This document shows, one piece after another, positions 44,367 through 56,976 of a stretch of DNA of 64,000 nt. A program made the position numbers and the translations under genes. Numbering within the stretch: position 1 is the stretch's first letter; each line of letters starts with the position of its first letter. Origin of the DNA: Tomocerus qinae (lineage: Eukaryota > Arthropoda > Collembola > Entomobryomorpha > Tomoceridae); NCBI GenBank assembly GCA_020055645.1, contig CM034546.1, positions 14,260,001 to 14,324,000 on the forward strand, given 5' to 3'. The notes below the pieces were generated by a model, which was not told the origin of the DNA, searched no databases, and was given only the letters and a program-made list of their open reading frames with translations.

Positions 44367-44972
44367 AGACAGATATTATTTGATAACGGAAAGAATTTGT
44401 GGCACAGTGGGGAAAAAAAGGAATGCGTATTTTGGTAGCTCATAATATAAGGAGAAAACAACTTTCATGAAAAAAATCATTTTTGCCCCTGTCAGGGGAA
44501 GGGGTGCCACAAAGCCAAAATCGGAATAATTTCTAGCAAGAGAACCAATCAACCGATTTGGATGAAACCTTTTTTAAAAATTATGTTACTTGGTACTCTA
44601 GAGAAGGTTTTAATAAAAAGTTGAAATTCGAAAAATTCGAATTTTAAAAATTAAATAGCATTTTGAAAAAATTAATTTTTGAAGAAAAATTTTTTTTCGA
44701 AAATTCTGCAGGAATCAAAAGAAAGAGCTCAAAAAATAACCCAATACAACATAATTTTTAAAAAAGGTTTCATCCAAATCGGTTGATTGGTTCTCTTGCT
44801 AGAAATTATTCCGATTTTGGCTTTGTGGCACCCCTACTCCTGACAGGGACAAAAATGATTTTTTTCATGAAAGTTGTTTTGTCCTAATATTAAGAGCTAC
44901 CAAAATACGCATTCCTTTTTCCCCATTGTGCCACAAATTCTTTGACTTTCCGTTATCAAATAATATCTGTCT
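44367..44972. mobile_element. Fold-back element with about 215-bp inverted arms
   Basis: Sequence 44367-44585 recurs inverted at about 44752-44972 with only small differences, from AGACAGATATTATTTGATAA inward to a poly-A-rich centre. No coding potential. A TA target duplication is possible (left CTGTA, right TAAACTG) but the exact ends are uncertain. Confidence 0.85.
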
Positions 44973-46430
44973 AAACTGATCTTATTACATTTGGCTTTAT
45001 ATTTGCGTTCATTTATTAGATGTCAATGTCACTATACCTTTTCAGCTCAGAGTTCAAGTTTTTAAAACAGTAAATACAGTAATTTCATTTTCATCGATTG
45101 TTGAGAGCAATGAATATTAGAGAAAAATATTAGATTTTGAATATTCTCAAGAGAAAATCAAATGACATAACTATACCACACCTCACTATAAAGTAATTGT
45201 CTTTTGTCGTACTAATTCTCTTATACCAAAATAAAATCATTTTCTTGTATCACCAATATATAGTATGTTTGTCACTTTCCCAGAATATAACTAGTCCTAC
45301 ATAATATATAAGTCAAAGTGATTTCCTTATAAAAAATTGTTTTTTGTCAAAATTTAACAAAATCACTAATAAAAAACCATAAAGACCTAATTATTTCACA
45401 ACCGGAAGACACTGCTATATATATAAAAAAGAGCTACGAATAATCCGCAAAATTGGTTAAAATTAGTTAGCAGTTAGTATAGTACCCCCAAAGCATATCC
45501 CTAAATGCAAAAACAATACAAAGTAAACGAAATGGATAGAAATTAGGTGAGCTAAAATATTCCCACTAACAATGGGTCTATGCATTACTTTTGATTGACT
45601 TTATTTTAAAGTTTATAGTAAATTTGGTTTTGGAAATTCAAATTAAAAACTTTTCACTCACATCTCATTTTAAGTAATCAAAATCCACTTATATTCCACC
45701 TGATAGTACCTATAGCCTCATTATTTCAAATTTTAATCTACATCTTAAGAAAGATGATTGGAGAAACTTTCCATAACTAGCACGGGTAGGATTATTTTAG
45801 TTTAGGTTTTATTAGATTGCAGGTTAGGATTATCCACATTAGAAAATTGCGGTAGAATAAATCCCATCAAATATAACTTGTAATGTGTTTAAGTTCTGGT
45901 ATTTGTACAATTAGGGCTTCTGCTGTTTGGCTTCATCTGCGCCTTCACCATCATTAACTTAATTACTACTATCAAGAAATAATGCTCGATTCTAAGTTTA
46001 ACGTTTAATGCTATAAACATTTTTTATCCATACACAAAATCTTTAAATCCGTTTTGGTTTTAAATAAGCTCATGCAGGAGCTATTTACGTCACGTTACTT
46101 ACGTATTGTTTCTCAATTCATGCTCCAAAATAGAAATGACGATAAACCAATCCATTGTGACCACAAACCACTAACATCATTCATCTACCTTGTTCAAATC
46201 ATTGACATTATTCGTTCGTTACAGTCAAATATTATAAGTCTCTGTCGTCTGTATTGAATTTTACTCCATGCCTGTCTCTACACTAATTATCACAACAATC
46301 TGACTTTTGAAATTTTTGTAATTCCCCAGTGATATATCCTCCCTTATTACATACTAGATTATATAACGCGTCAACGTCGACGTCGTGTAACTTGTCTATA
46401 AACGTACGTTTCGTATATTGTACTATAACA
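44973..46430. other. Intergenic, no features recognised
   Basis: AT-rich, frequent stops in all frames and no recognised repeat. Confidence 0.5.
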
Positions 46431-46436
46431 ATTTGT

Positions 46437-46652
46437 TATAAATAGTCACTTTCACAACATTAGATCTCCATTATATGCACGATGCTGTCGGTAAGTGACA
46501 CAGTTAATTGTTAATTATTACTTTAAAAATAATTTCTTGTGTAAACTTGGGATACCACTAATTTTTGCATTTTCTATAGTCACTTAGAACTCCAATTGAA
46601 GGCATTGGAGGGGAAGGAAAAGACGCGCAGTCTGCACTAGCTTCACCACAAG
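46437..46652 (+). other. Candidate 5' exons with TATA box
   Basis: TATAAATA at 46437-46444 is followed by ATG 46482 with a donor TCG|GTAAGT at 46491, and an acceptor CTATAG leading to a 73-base open exon 46580-46652 with donor AAG|GTATAG. The joined frame is open and ends in phase 1, the phase needed by the first visible TEP exon at 49593. The encoded peptide is polar (TPIEGIGGEGKDAQSA) and not a signal peptide, so the link to the TEP gene is doubtful. Confidence 0.25.
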
Positions 46653-47479
46653 GTATAGATAACAAATATATTTTAAACTTTATGTAAAATATTTGTACAT
46701 ATAATGCCATTCTGTTGCAAACTTTTTAAAAGCCAAGAGTTACAGGCTCTGAAAGAGCGGTCTGTTCGGATAAGAATGAGACAACATGGGACATTTTTTG
46801 TATGTAACCTGCATCTGTAACTTGCAATAACTTATTTTTATAAGTCAAAACGAAATTTTCATTAATTACAGGTCCCATTATTAATTGATATTCAGATTAT
46901 ATCATCCTTAAAAGTGACTTTTATTAATTTTAACGAAGATTTCGTGGGGGGCATATTTTCCCCCAATACCTCTATCAATACAGCCTTCAACCGTTTAAAG
47001 ACTTAATGAAATGACAAATATCTGTTTTAATCAATTACCAATGAAATTTTTTATAGTTTTTGGATTTTATTGCATTTGATTTTTTTTAAATTTTAACGCA
47101 GTATCTTTCCTGTTTAAAAATAGTAATACTATTTTTAGTCATTCTTATATTAAAAGGTTTTGAACTTCAGATTCTCTTGTTTGCTATATAGCCACTATCA
47201 CTATCTTATAATATGTCCTTCACATTGTACTGTTGTAATGATTTGTTTGTAATGTACGTCATAGTGCGTGGGGAAGATCATTTTAGCAAAAGATGTCAAA
47301 AATGACCCCTGAGGATAATATAGCAAATGACGTTTCCTGTACCGATATTTTGCATGGTCAAGTACCAACAAGTATGCATGGTCAATCTCAAAAGCATTTA
47401 GTACTATTATTCTTAGTTTTAGTGTGATATTGTTATGTATTCCTTGCATTGGGTTGTTTTTGGTAATGAACATATTTAT

Positions 47480-49165
47480 GTCATAGTATAAGTGAACCCT
47501 CTGTACAATGGCGCCATTGTACTAGTATAACTGTTCCTCGTCCGTTATACTAGGATAACCGACCCCCGAGGTTTCAGTACAACTGTTCCATTTTTAAATA
47601 CATTGCAAAGCATGAGTTAATAAGACAATTATGCAGCTTTATAATGATTATGATTATAATTTATGCTCAAAATCTTAATAGCTTGATTTACTCAGTCAAA
47701 TAGTGATAATCACAAAAACCAAATCATTAATACAATATGGATAGAAACGTAAAAGAACAATTAATTGCACTTAACATTCTTACATGTATTGCCAGCATGA
47801 CACTTTGTACCCCATGGTATGTCATTCTTTTTACATGGACATCTATTAGTTTGGCAATCCGTCTTGCATTTGCAGATTGAGTGTCTACTGTTGACTGTAG
47901 GAAGTTACTGACCTTAAGGCAGTGATGTACTTAATTGCATTAGTTGGCCATGCCGCTGTGTTTATTTCGGCTGACCAAGTTCCAACTTTCGATTCGTTGA
48001 TCATGGTGTCGATTAATGCCTTTTGCGCATTGTAGATTTCCATTTTCACGGCGATAAAGGACTTTGCATGGCAAATTTGTAATATCCGTGTTCGATCTTT
48101 CTACCTTAGGAATCAGCAATGAAACAATACTGCCAACGTTTAAAGTTCTACTCCTTTGCTTTGCTTGATACCGGTTTCCTTGCTGTTTTCTGTTAACCAG
48201 ATACGCTTTTGTGTCCCAACCGAAAATTCAAGTTTGTCAAAGTCGATCCTAGGCAATTGGAAGCGTCATTTATTGACCACAACACTTGTAGCTTTTCTGA
48301 GATGATAGCACCGTTCAAAACGTGACAAGGGCCTTCCTGTAATGCCTTCAATATTTTTTAAAATCGTAATTTTTTATTTCTTGGTTTTTTTGTCATCACG
48401 GTTGCAACTTCCCAAAGTGATGTCATCTCCTTAAAAAATTGACCATGGTTAAATATTTTTTTGCCACTGCCTACATATGCTAACAATTCAGTCCCATTTT
48501 CTATATCAATCTTATACCTCTTTCAGACTCTTTTTTTCCTATCACCGCTTACTCCTTCAATTTTTTCTGCTTTCTGTAGTTTAACTATCGACAAGAATGT
48601 TTGGTATTGGGAGTCTGAAGGAAACTCATCAGTACGCTGACTCTTTTTAATGAAATCTAAAAAATATGTAGGAAATTCCATTTTATAAAAAAAGTAACAA
48701 AATGTGATAAGTGAACCTACAGATAAATCTTAAATCCGTTACACTGCCTAACCTAATAATCACATTGGAACACTAGCGGTTTTTTCATATAGGATTGTCT
48801 GGCTGTCTCAATTTGACCCGTCTTTAAATGCATCTACCTTTTCTAATCTATACTTGATTGACAATATGGCGTATTAACTGTATTAATTGTTCTTTTACGT
48901 TTCTACTCATATTATATTAATCATTTGGTTTTTGTAATTATCACTATTTGACTGAGTAAATCAAGCTATTAAGATTTTGAGCATAAATTATAATCATAAT
49001 CATTATAAAGCTGCATAATGGTCTTATTAACTCATCCTTTGCAATGTATTTAAAAATGGAACAGTTACTGAAACCTCTGGGGTCGGTTATCCTAGTATAA
49101 CGGACGAGGAACAGTTTTACTAGTACAATGGCACCATTGTACTGAGGGTTCAGTTATACTACGAC
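47480..49165. mobile_element. Internally deleted KRBA2/Ginger-like integrase transposon
   Basis: Inverted repeats of about 280 bp (47480 to about 47770 and about 48880-49165) start near TAGTATAA-TGAACCCTC; ATTTAT flanks both sides (47474-47479 and 49166-49171) and may be the target duplication. The minus strand of the interior keeps pieces of an integrase-type protein: an N-terminal start MEFPTYFLDFIKK near 48685 leading to RYKIDIENGTELL, then after loss of the catalytic core LNVGSIVSLLIPKVER near 48125, and a Cys-rich end CKCKTDCQTNRCPCKK near 47870. These match the layout of KRBA2-like integrases of cut-and-paste elements as I know them. In-frame stops and the missing core make it inactive. 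Confidence 0.75.
47780..48690 (-). pseudogene. KRBA2-like integrase remnant
   Basis: Three recognisable pieces on the minus strand, in order: an N-terminal region with in-frame TGA after KKRV; a linker domain containing NVGSIVSLLIPKVERSN; and a terminal Cys-rich module with repeated CxC and CxxxC spacing ending KCHAGNTCK. The DDE integrase core that should lie between the first two pieces is missing. Confidence 0.65.
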
Positions 49166-49592
49166 ATTTATATTATTCGCAGTAATGAAGTGATGCATTA
49201 TCTTTGGTAATCTTTGAAAACATTAATTCATATAAATGCATTAATGTTTTCAGTCCTATCGTGAGATGACTCACTCACTAAATTAGCTTTTTTTAGCTGT
49301 CAGTTGCCTTCAGACAACTTAAATCCCCAAGATTTTTTCGAACCTAATCTAATATAAAATAAACTAAAAGCTACAAATATTGTATAGTTTTCCTGCGGTC
49401 AACCCAGCTACAGCAATTTATGACTTCAAAGAATCGCCAAGTCAATGGCTTTTAATTTTACATGCAATTGTCTTGCTGACCTAACAAAATTTAGTCTCAC
49501 TTACAAATTTACCTTTAGCCAAATTATTCACATGTTATCCGCCAATCTGTTTATAGACCATTTTGCCAAATTGACGGGTATCCTTTTTTCAG

Positions 49593-52500
49593 GTTGCAGA
49601 AAAACTCCATTATTTTCGATTCTATCCCCTCGAATAGTTCGTCCTTATGGGATCCACAAAGTGGTAGCGTTCACAGAAAAACAAGAGGAAGATATTCTCT
49701 TACGTATTAAAATTTCTGGGCAGATTCACAATTATACAGAAGAATGTGAAATGTCTGGAGGGAGAATGCAAGTCATTGAAATTCCTGTAAATAGCCTACC
49801 ACATGACTGTTACTTGACAGTCGAAGTAAATTCCAAAGAATCAAAAATGAAATTATACCAAGAAACTAAAAGTTTAGTTGTTCACAGAAATTTGGATTGC
49901 TGTGTTTTAATTCAGTTAGACAAACCAATTTACAAACCTGGTGAAACGGTCAAATTCAGAATTGTGGTTCTGGATTGTCAGCTTCGTCCTATTGCTTGTA
50001 AGGAGGCGGAAATAAAAATATACGATCCCCAAAGGAACGTTATTAGAGTATACAAAAATGAAAACATAACCAAAGGGATGTTCTCAGGAAAAATGGTATT
50101 ATCAAAAGAACCAAACTTGGGAAAATGGGAGATCAGAGCAGAAATTGGAGGGAATGTAGAAAAGGAGTTCTTCTCAGTTGAAGAATATGTTTTGCCAAAG
50201 TTTAATGTTGAAGTAAAAGTTCCTAAATTCATTACATTTGAAACATCGCAATTAAAGGCAGAAATTAAAGCTACATACACTTATGGCAAAGGCGTCAAGG
50301 GACAATTATTGGTTCAATTATTCAATGGCTCAATAAAAGATGAGTACCATCCTTATTATGAACAGAAATCTGCGGAATTGCCATTAACAGTAAAGACAAT
50401 GGCAATGGATGGTTCCACTTTTGTTTATTTTGATATAGACCGCAATATTAGAAAGAAATTTGCTTTAGCCACACTACATAAAGTAGCCAACAGATTGCGT
50501 ATTGTCGCAACATTTACCGAAGATGCTACTGGAATATGCGAAAGTGAAACAGCGGACTATTACAATGCACACATATCCTTATAAAATTGACGTCATCAAT
50601 CAAACATCTCTGTGCAAACCTGGTTTACTGGCAGAGTACACATTCAAAATATCCCTTCAAGACGGTACACCAATAACTGACAGCAGATTAGACGCTTTTA
50701 CCATCAATTGCCGTTTTCCGAATGGAAGAAAAGCTTGTATTTTTAAATCATCCATCCCTCCAAATGGAATAGTATCCTATTCAGTAGATATTCCACTTAA
50801 TGACGAAGAATATAATTTTCTCAAAAATATGACTGCTGAATATAAAGATTTGAAGGTAGAATTTTCATTTCCTCCAAAATATTGCAATTCCTCTTCAGCA
50901 ACTTATATTCAAGCTATGAGAGACGGAGATAAATTTAATATAACGTCAGCCAAACCATTGCAAGCTCTTAATTATTTAGCAATTGTCGGCAATAAAATTA
51001 TCGATTCCGGAAGGCAGAATTATTCTGAAGAAGTTTTTGAAACGACAGTAACCCCATATTCACCTCAAAAGATTGGTATTGGGTCGAATGTCACAATTGT
51101 TGTATTCGCGATAATTGGCACTGATAACAAAGTTATCGCTCACACCGTAAGCTACAATGTTGAAGCTAAATTATCTAACTACCTAACAATCCAATTATCA
51201 AAAACAAAAATAGAACCAGGAGAAAGTATTCGACTTTTATTGCAGACAATTCCTAATTCTACAATAGCTCTTCGAGGAATTGATCAATCTGTTCTCCTTT
51301 TGAAGGAAGATAAATGCATCGACTATAATCGAATTAGTCAAGTTATTAAGTCAGTTGATGGGAATATTTTTAATAAACCGACTTATTCTTCTCAGGACTA
51401 TTCCGCCGAAGATCATTTTACATCAGCAGGGTTTATTCTTTTCACTAATTGTTATTTACCAAGACCCTATAACCTAGTTAGAAATAAAATTCCTCTGTCT
51501 AAAGGGTATCGAGCTTGTTACTTACTCGCTGGAGAATCGATGGACAAAATTCCCATTCTGAAAAAGATTCCCAATATTCCTGAAAATTTCTCCACTTCGT
51601 CGTATAGTTCAGTAGAACCTCGAGTTCGGGAAAAGTTTCCGGAGACTTGGATTTGGGAAACGATTGAGGCTGTTGGCTCTACTACAGAAATTTCTACAAC
51701 TGTTCCGGATTCTTTGACTTCGTGGGTACTGACAGGTTTTTCATTGAATACTGAATTTGGAATCGGTGTTACTCTCGACCCTCAAATTCTGGAAACATTT
51801 CGGCCTTTCTTCATTTCCTTGAATTTACCATTCTCGGTTGTAAAAGGAGAAATTCTCTCTTTGCAAATTCTTTTGCATAACTATTTAAATGAAGAATTAA
51901 CTGGAATCGTAGTTCTGACGAACGCCAAAAAGGAATTTACTTTCGTCGACATTAAAAATGGCGAAGATGATTTCTCGATTCAAAAACCGTTGAAGTTGTT
52001 GCCTCACGAAGTGTCGTCAATAACAATTCCAATAATTCCTGTTAAAGTAGGAGAAATCAAACTAGAAGTCAAAGCGGTAACAACGATGGCCGGAGATGCA
52101 ATTTCTCAATTGTTGACAGTCAAACCACGTGGAGAGAAACAATTAAAAAATGCGGCAGTCTTGCTGGATGTCCGATCCGGTGTTCCACAGAAGATGCATT
52201 TGACACCAGCTTTCCCGGATAACAGAGTTGAGGATGGAGACAGTATCAGATTTTCTGTAGTTGGGGATTTTCTAGGATCCACAATATCCAATCTAGACAA
52301 ATTAATTCAAATGCCATGTGGCTGTGGAGAACAGAATATGTTGAATTTTGTTCCAGATATCGTCATTCTGGATTACTTGACTGCATCTGGAACTTTGACA
52401 TCAGAAATTGAAAGAAAGGCAGTAAACTTTTTAGAAATTGGATACCAAAGACAATTGACATATCGGCACTCTGACGGTTCATTCTCAGCATGGGGAAAAT

Positions 52501-53845
52501 CCGATTCTGTGGGATCGACTTGGCTGACTGCTTTTGTTGTCAAATCATTTATTTCAGCTCGAAGGTATATTTCCATCGACGAAGATATCATTTCTAGATC
52601 TCTGGGATATTTATCCGCATTACAAACGGATGAGGGAAATTTCGGTGAGAAGGCGAAAGTATTATACCTAAATACATCAGGATCCGGGTCTGGAGTTGCT
52701 CTCACTGCCTATGTTCTTTTGGCTTTTCTCGAAGAACTTGATACTTCGAAGTATAACACAATTATAGATAAGGCTGTCGCATATCTTTCTAATCAACTAC
52801 AAGTACTGCAAGATCCTTACACAATTGTCCTCGTTTGTTATGCTTTACATTTAGCCAATAGTCCAAACAAAGATATAGCGTTTGAAAAAATGGAGAAGCT
52901 ATCCCACAAGGATGAATCAAAGCAGGAAATATTTTGGAACAACAAAATTAATCTTGATGAAATGTCTACGAAATCTAAACCTTCTTTATTGGAAGAACAA
53001 CGACCAGTTTCTGTTGAAATGACAGCCTATTGCTTATTGGTATATATCTTAAGAAAAAAAGTATTGGAAAGCAGTCAAATTGCAAAATGGCTTTTAGCTC
53101 ATCGAAATGCCAACGGGGGATTTCTGTCCACACAAGACACAATTGTGGGATTGACAGCTCTGGCAAAATATGAGGAAATGACCCACATTCCCATTTGTCA
53201 AATGCAAATTATTCTAAACTACAAAAATGAAACACAACATTTTGATGTCACTGATGATAACAAAATGGTATTGCAAGAACATATTTTAACACAGAATGGA
53301 ACTACAAAAGTAAGTTTGACAGCTTCTGGAATCGGAGTGGCTATGGCTCAGCTCAGTTGGGGTTACTATATTGAGAGTGTTGTTGCAAGACCTGCTTTTC
53401 GTATTATCCCGCAGGTAATTGCTAAAATTTTATCTGGTATTTTAAATGATGTAATTATTCCGACGCTTAAAATATTAGATACTTTTAATTTGAATTTTAG
53501 GTTAAAAAATGTAAAGAGAGACAAGATAAACTGAAGTTGAGCATTTGCTCTTTCTTCGTAGAAGGAAAGGAGTCGAATATGGCCGTAATGGAAGTAAATC
53601 TTCCGTCAGGTTTTGTTTTTCAATCCGAAAGTCTCCCTCTGCTTTTGACTGTTAAGGACTTGATGCGATTCGAAGAAGAAAACGACCACACAAAACTGAA
53701 TATTTATTTCAATTGTTTGACAAATACAGAAACATTTGTTGACCTGCATGCAACTCGTTCGTTCAACGTGGACAACCTTGCACCTTCTTCTATTGTCGTT
53801 TATGACTACTATGATACTACAAGAAAAGCCCGAGTCTTTTACTAA
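49593..53845 (+). CDS. Thioester-containing protein (TEP, alpha-2-macroglobulin family), one frameshift
   Basis: Secreted complement-like immune protein that covalently tags microbes through an internal thioester. The first visible exon begins after TTTTTTCAG at 49593 and runs in one frame to about 50570; the frame then changes by one base between about 50555 and 50575 and stays open to 53414. A short intron (53415-53500) leads to the last exon, 53501-53845. N-terminal macroglobulin domains include QLDKPIYKPGETVKFRI; the bait-like region precedes FPETWIWE (near 51650); the thioester motif PCGCGEQNM is at 52314-52340 (Cys codon 52323-52325, Gln codon 52332-52334); GGFLSTQDTIVGLTALA marks the end of the thioester domain; the receptor-binding domain ends VYDYYDTTRKARVFY. 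Total about 1390 residues, normal for TEPs. The signal peptide exon is not identified. The frameshift may be a real lesion or a sequence error. Confidence 0.88.
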
Positions 53846-56215
53846 GCTACTGCTATTTTTGCTCTTGATATTAATTTGTGTGGTGATCAAGGCATGATTT
53901 GTCAAATTGGCTTAGACAGAATGCTCAACAGTAATTATCATTAGTTATTTTTATGATTAAATAACTAAGATTTAAAGTTTTCTTTTTAAACATATTTTAC
54001 ACTCTGTATGACAATATTTTTTATCAATACAATGCAATATTGTCTAAAATATTTTTGTTCATAACATATCATGGTAGAGTATGGGTAAAGTCATTTCAGT
54101 ATCATTGGGATTCCAACTCTATGAATTTTAAAATAGTATAAATTAACAAACAAAAACAAAGCTACGTTCCGGGTTCAACTTCAACTTGTACTCTGTTTCA
54201 ATGACAAATAGGGAAATAAAATTAAAATATCTTAGGTAAAGTAATTAATTGCAAGGAAGGCAACATGAGTCAGAAGATTGTGTCTTTCTGACTGTTTACT
54301 TTTATTCCCATGTGTACTTGATAATGTTACGTATAAAGATCAAGGTTATGGGCTTAAAAACCTAGTACCTAGTTCATTTATTGCTTTTCAATTATTGCTT
54401 TTTAAGACATTTGTTTCCACCAAATTTCGTTAAGCTGCCATATTTTCATTTTTCTCTGTCGTGATGGCAAGAATCGGCGAGGTGCCTCCTGAACATCTGG
54501 ATGGCTATTCGAAACGTATCCTGATGGAGACAGATGATGTACCACGTATAAACCTGTCCCGACGGAATAAAGGAAAACAGTTCTTGTTTCTTAATATACA
54601 TACATCACTAATGCTTACACTCAATTTAAACCAACAATGCAATGCTTAAAAATTTAAAACCGCAGTCCCTGCTGTAAATTTTCTTAGGCCACGCACAAAC
54701 ACATCGTAAACAAACTTCCTTGATGTCCTACCACGGTACCACATATCATAAAATTTAATAACGTCATTGTAAATAGAATATTAATATAGATATAAATATA
54801 ATTATGAAAGTTAAATTAGTGATTTCGTAGTAATCTGTAAAATATGACTATAATATTATGATTAAAAACAGGTGATTAAAGCAAGATTGATTTGTGCAAC
54901 AACTATTTTTTACATTTTTATTTTTAAATTCAATGGCTTTTGTTGGTCAGGATACTTAAATTCGTCCAAGAAAATCTGGTAACCATGGATACCTAATATA
55001 ATACCGATTCTATTAGTGTACAATCGTGCAGTGAGAAATCTATCCTACTAGTGAACCCAGCAAAGAAATGAATCTAGCACAACTATTAAATTAAAAATCC
55101 TACATGTAACCGTAATCACAAATTATTGGTTAGGTATCTCTATATATAATAATATATTTATGTGTATAAGATCTTCGCTTTTTACTCGGTAATCAGTAAT
55201 ATTGTGACTTTTCCTTTTGCTATTACCCAATGTTTTACAATAATATGGTAACATTATTTATCGTCCAACCCTGTTGGAGTTGGACAATATATATAAAATT
55301 ATAATTATTATATGTAATTATTATATATTATTTATAATTATTGGACCATTTGTTGGAAAGTCATTAGCCAATGGTAAACACATTGAAACTTCTTGATTGA
55401 ACAGAAAATACACTTCGACTTTTAAATGCAGAAAATATTATTCAAATACAAAGGAGATTATTATAAGCTAAAATTAACAATTGGTTTCAAATAAGCAACA
55501 TGAAACCTCATTTTCCAAATCTTATTAAAAGTGTATTAAATTAAAATTTTACCATAATACGTTTAATCACTTACAGTTACAATGAATGAGCCTTATATTC
55601 ATTTAAATCAGCAGCAGTTTCAGTTTTGAGGACAATGTGTAGGTATAGATTCACAGTTGCTAATTTTCAGATCAGAAAGATGAGTATTCCTTTTGATAGC
55701 AGACAGAAGAGAATTTGGTAACTCGTGTTTTCGTCAAAAATCAGCAAAAAATGAATTGAAAGTGCAAAATGTAAATAGTACAGTAAAAAACACTTTTCAC
55801 GCAGTTGACGCTTCTTACAGTTGCATTGTACAAATGTACATATTATGAAACAATTCTATTTGAATTTTGGTATGCTGCTAGGGCAGCAGCTTATTCCACT
55901 TTCAACACTCATTTCCAAATTTCATGACATTTTGCTTTTACGATCACCCTACCAGACATACATACAAACATACATACATAGATATATAGATAGGTAAATT
56001 TATTGCTTTATCAAGTCTACGATTATAATATAGAGATGGATATATCTCGGTAATGTAGAGAAAAATATATATTCTAATTGCAATAATTTCGTCATGGAAA
56101 AAAATAAATATCATCCTTGGGCTGAACAACTTTCATCTTCGTCTTTGCTTTAGCCATTAATTGTGAATGACCACATTTTTCTTAGCCATCCATAATAAAA
56201 TTTTCTCAAATTTTT
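53846..56215. other. Intergenic region after the TEP gene
   Basis: A 61-codon open frame from ATG 54464 (PPEHLDGYSKRILMETDDV) looks coding-like but has no identified partner or homologue. At 55955-56000 there is an ACAT/AGAT microsatellite. Otherwise AT-rich and featureless. Confidence 0.4.
55955..56000 (+). repeat. ACAT/ATAG microsatellite
   Basis: CATACATACAAACATACATACATAGATATATAGATAGG-type tetranucleotide repeats. Confidence 0.8.
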
Positions 56216-56976
56216 GATACCTTTTACTATACTGTATGTGTTTGCTAATTTGCTATCTATTACGTATAAGCTATGTAAGCTATTATAAACAAAGTAAAAA
56301 ACTAAATTCAATAGATTGCAGCCTAATTAAGGCGAATCTTATGAACAGAAATGGACCCGAAAAGCTTAAATGATCCAAATGAGAGCGTAAATTAGAGTTT
56401 GAATTTATTGATTAACTTGTTCCTAACTTTTCCCTATTTTATTAAAAAGAAAGAGAAATGTACGACTTTAAAATTATGAATTATATTTATTTTTTCAGAC
56501 TTTCAATACATATTGAATTATTCATAATTCTCACATATATATCGCATATTAATATCAACAATATCGAATTGTAAGTCCTGTCGTGACACCTAATCGTAAT
56601 CACTAATACAGTCATCGGTATTAAATTATTTATATTTATATTAATTTTTGGATTTTCAGATGTGACACTAAAATTGGCAGTAAATTTTGACATCATTATC
56701 AACAAAAAACTCGCTTACCTAGTCCATATTTGCATTCAAACATCAAAATGGAACTTAAATTCTGGTACGCTTGCTGTACGCAAGCAAGCTACTTTTATTT
56801 TCATTGAGCTTCTGCCGTAAACATCATTAATTCATGTTTTATTTCCGCTTCCTAGCAAGATGAAAGTGAAGAGGAAGCTGAACCATAGACAACAGATGAC
56901 AATTAGCGATACTCTCCGTTAACGTTTTTCAAGTTCAAAGTTTGACAAGCTGGGAAAATAACCCATCCCTGCCAAA
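56216..56976. promoter_or_regulatory. 5' flank of zinc-finger gene C, duplicated from gene A
   Basis: Paralogous to 8640-9620, including the final ATCCCTGCCAAAATGTCGG around the start codon. It lacks the MITE found at 9203-9401. The shared region presumably holds the promoter of this gene family; no single element can be pinpointed. Confidence 0.55.
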
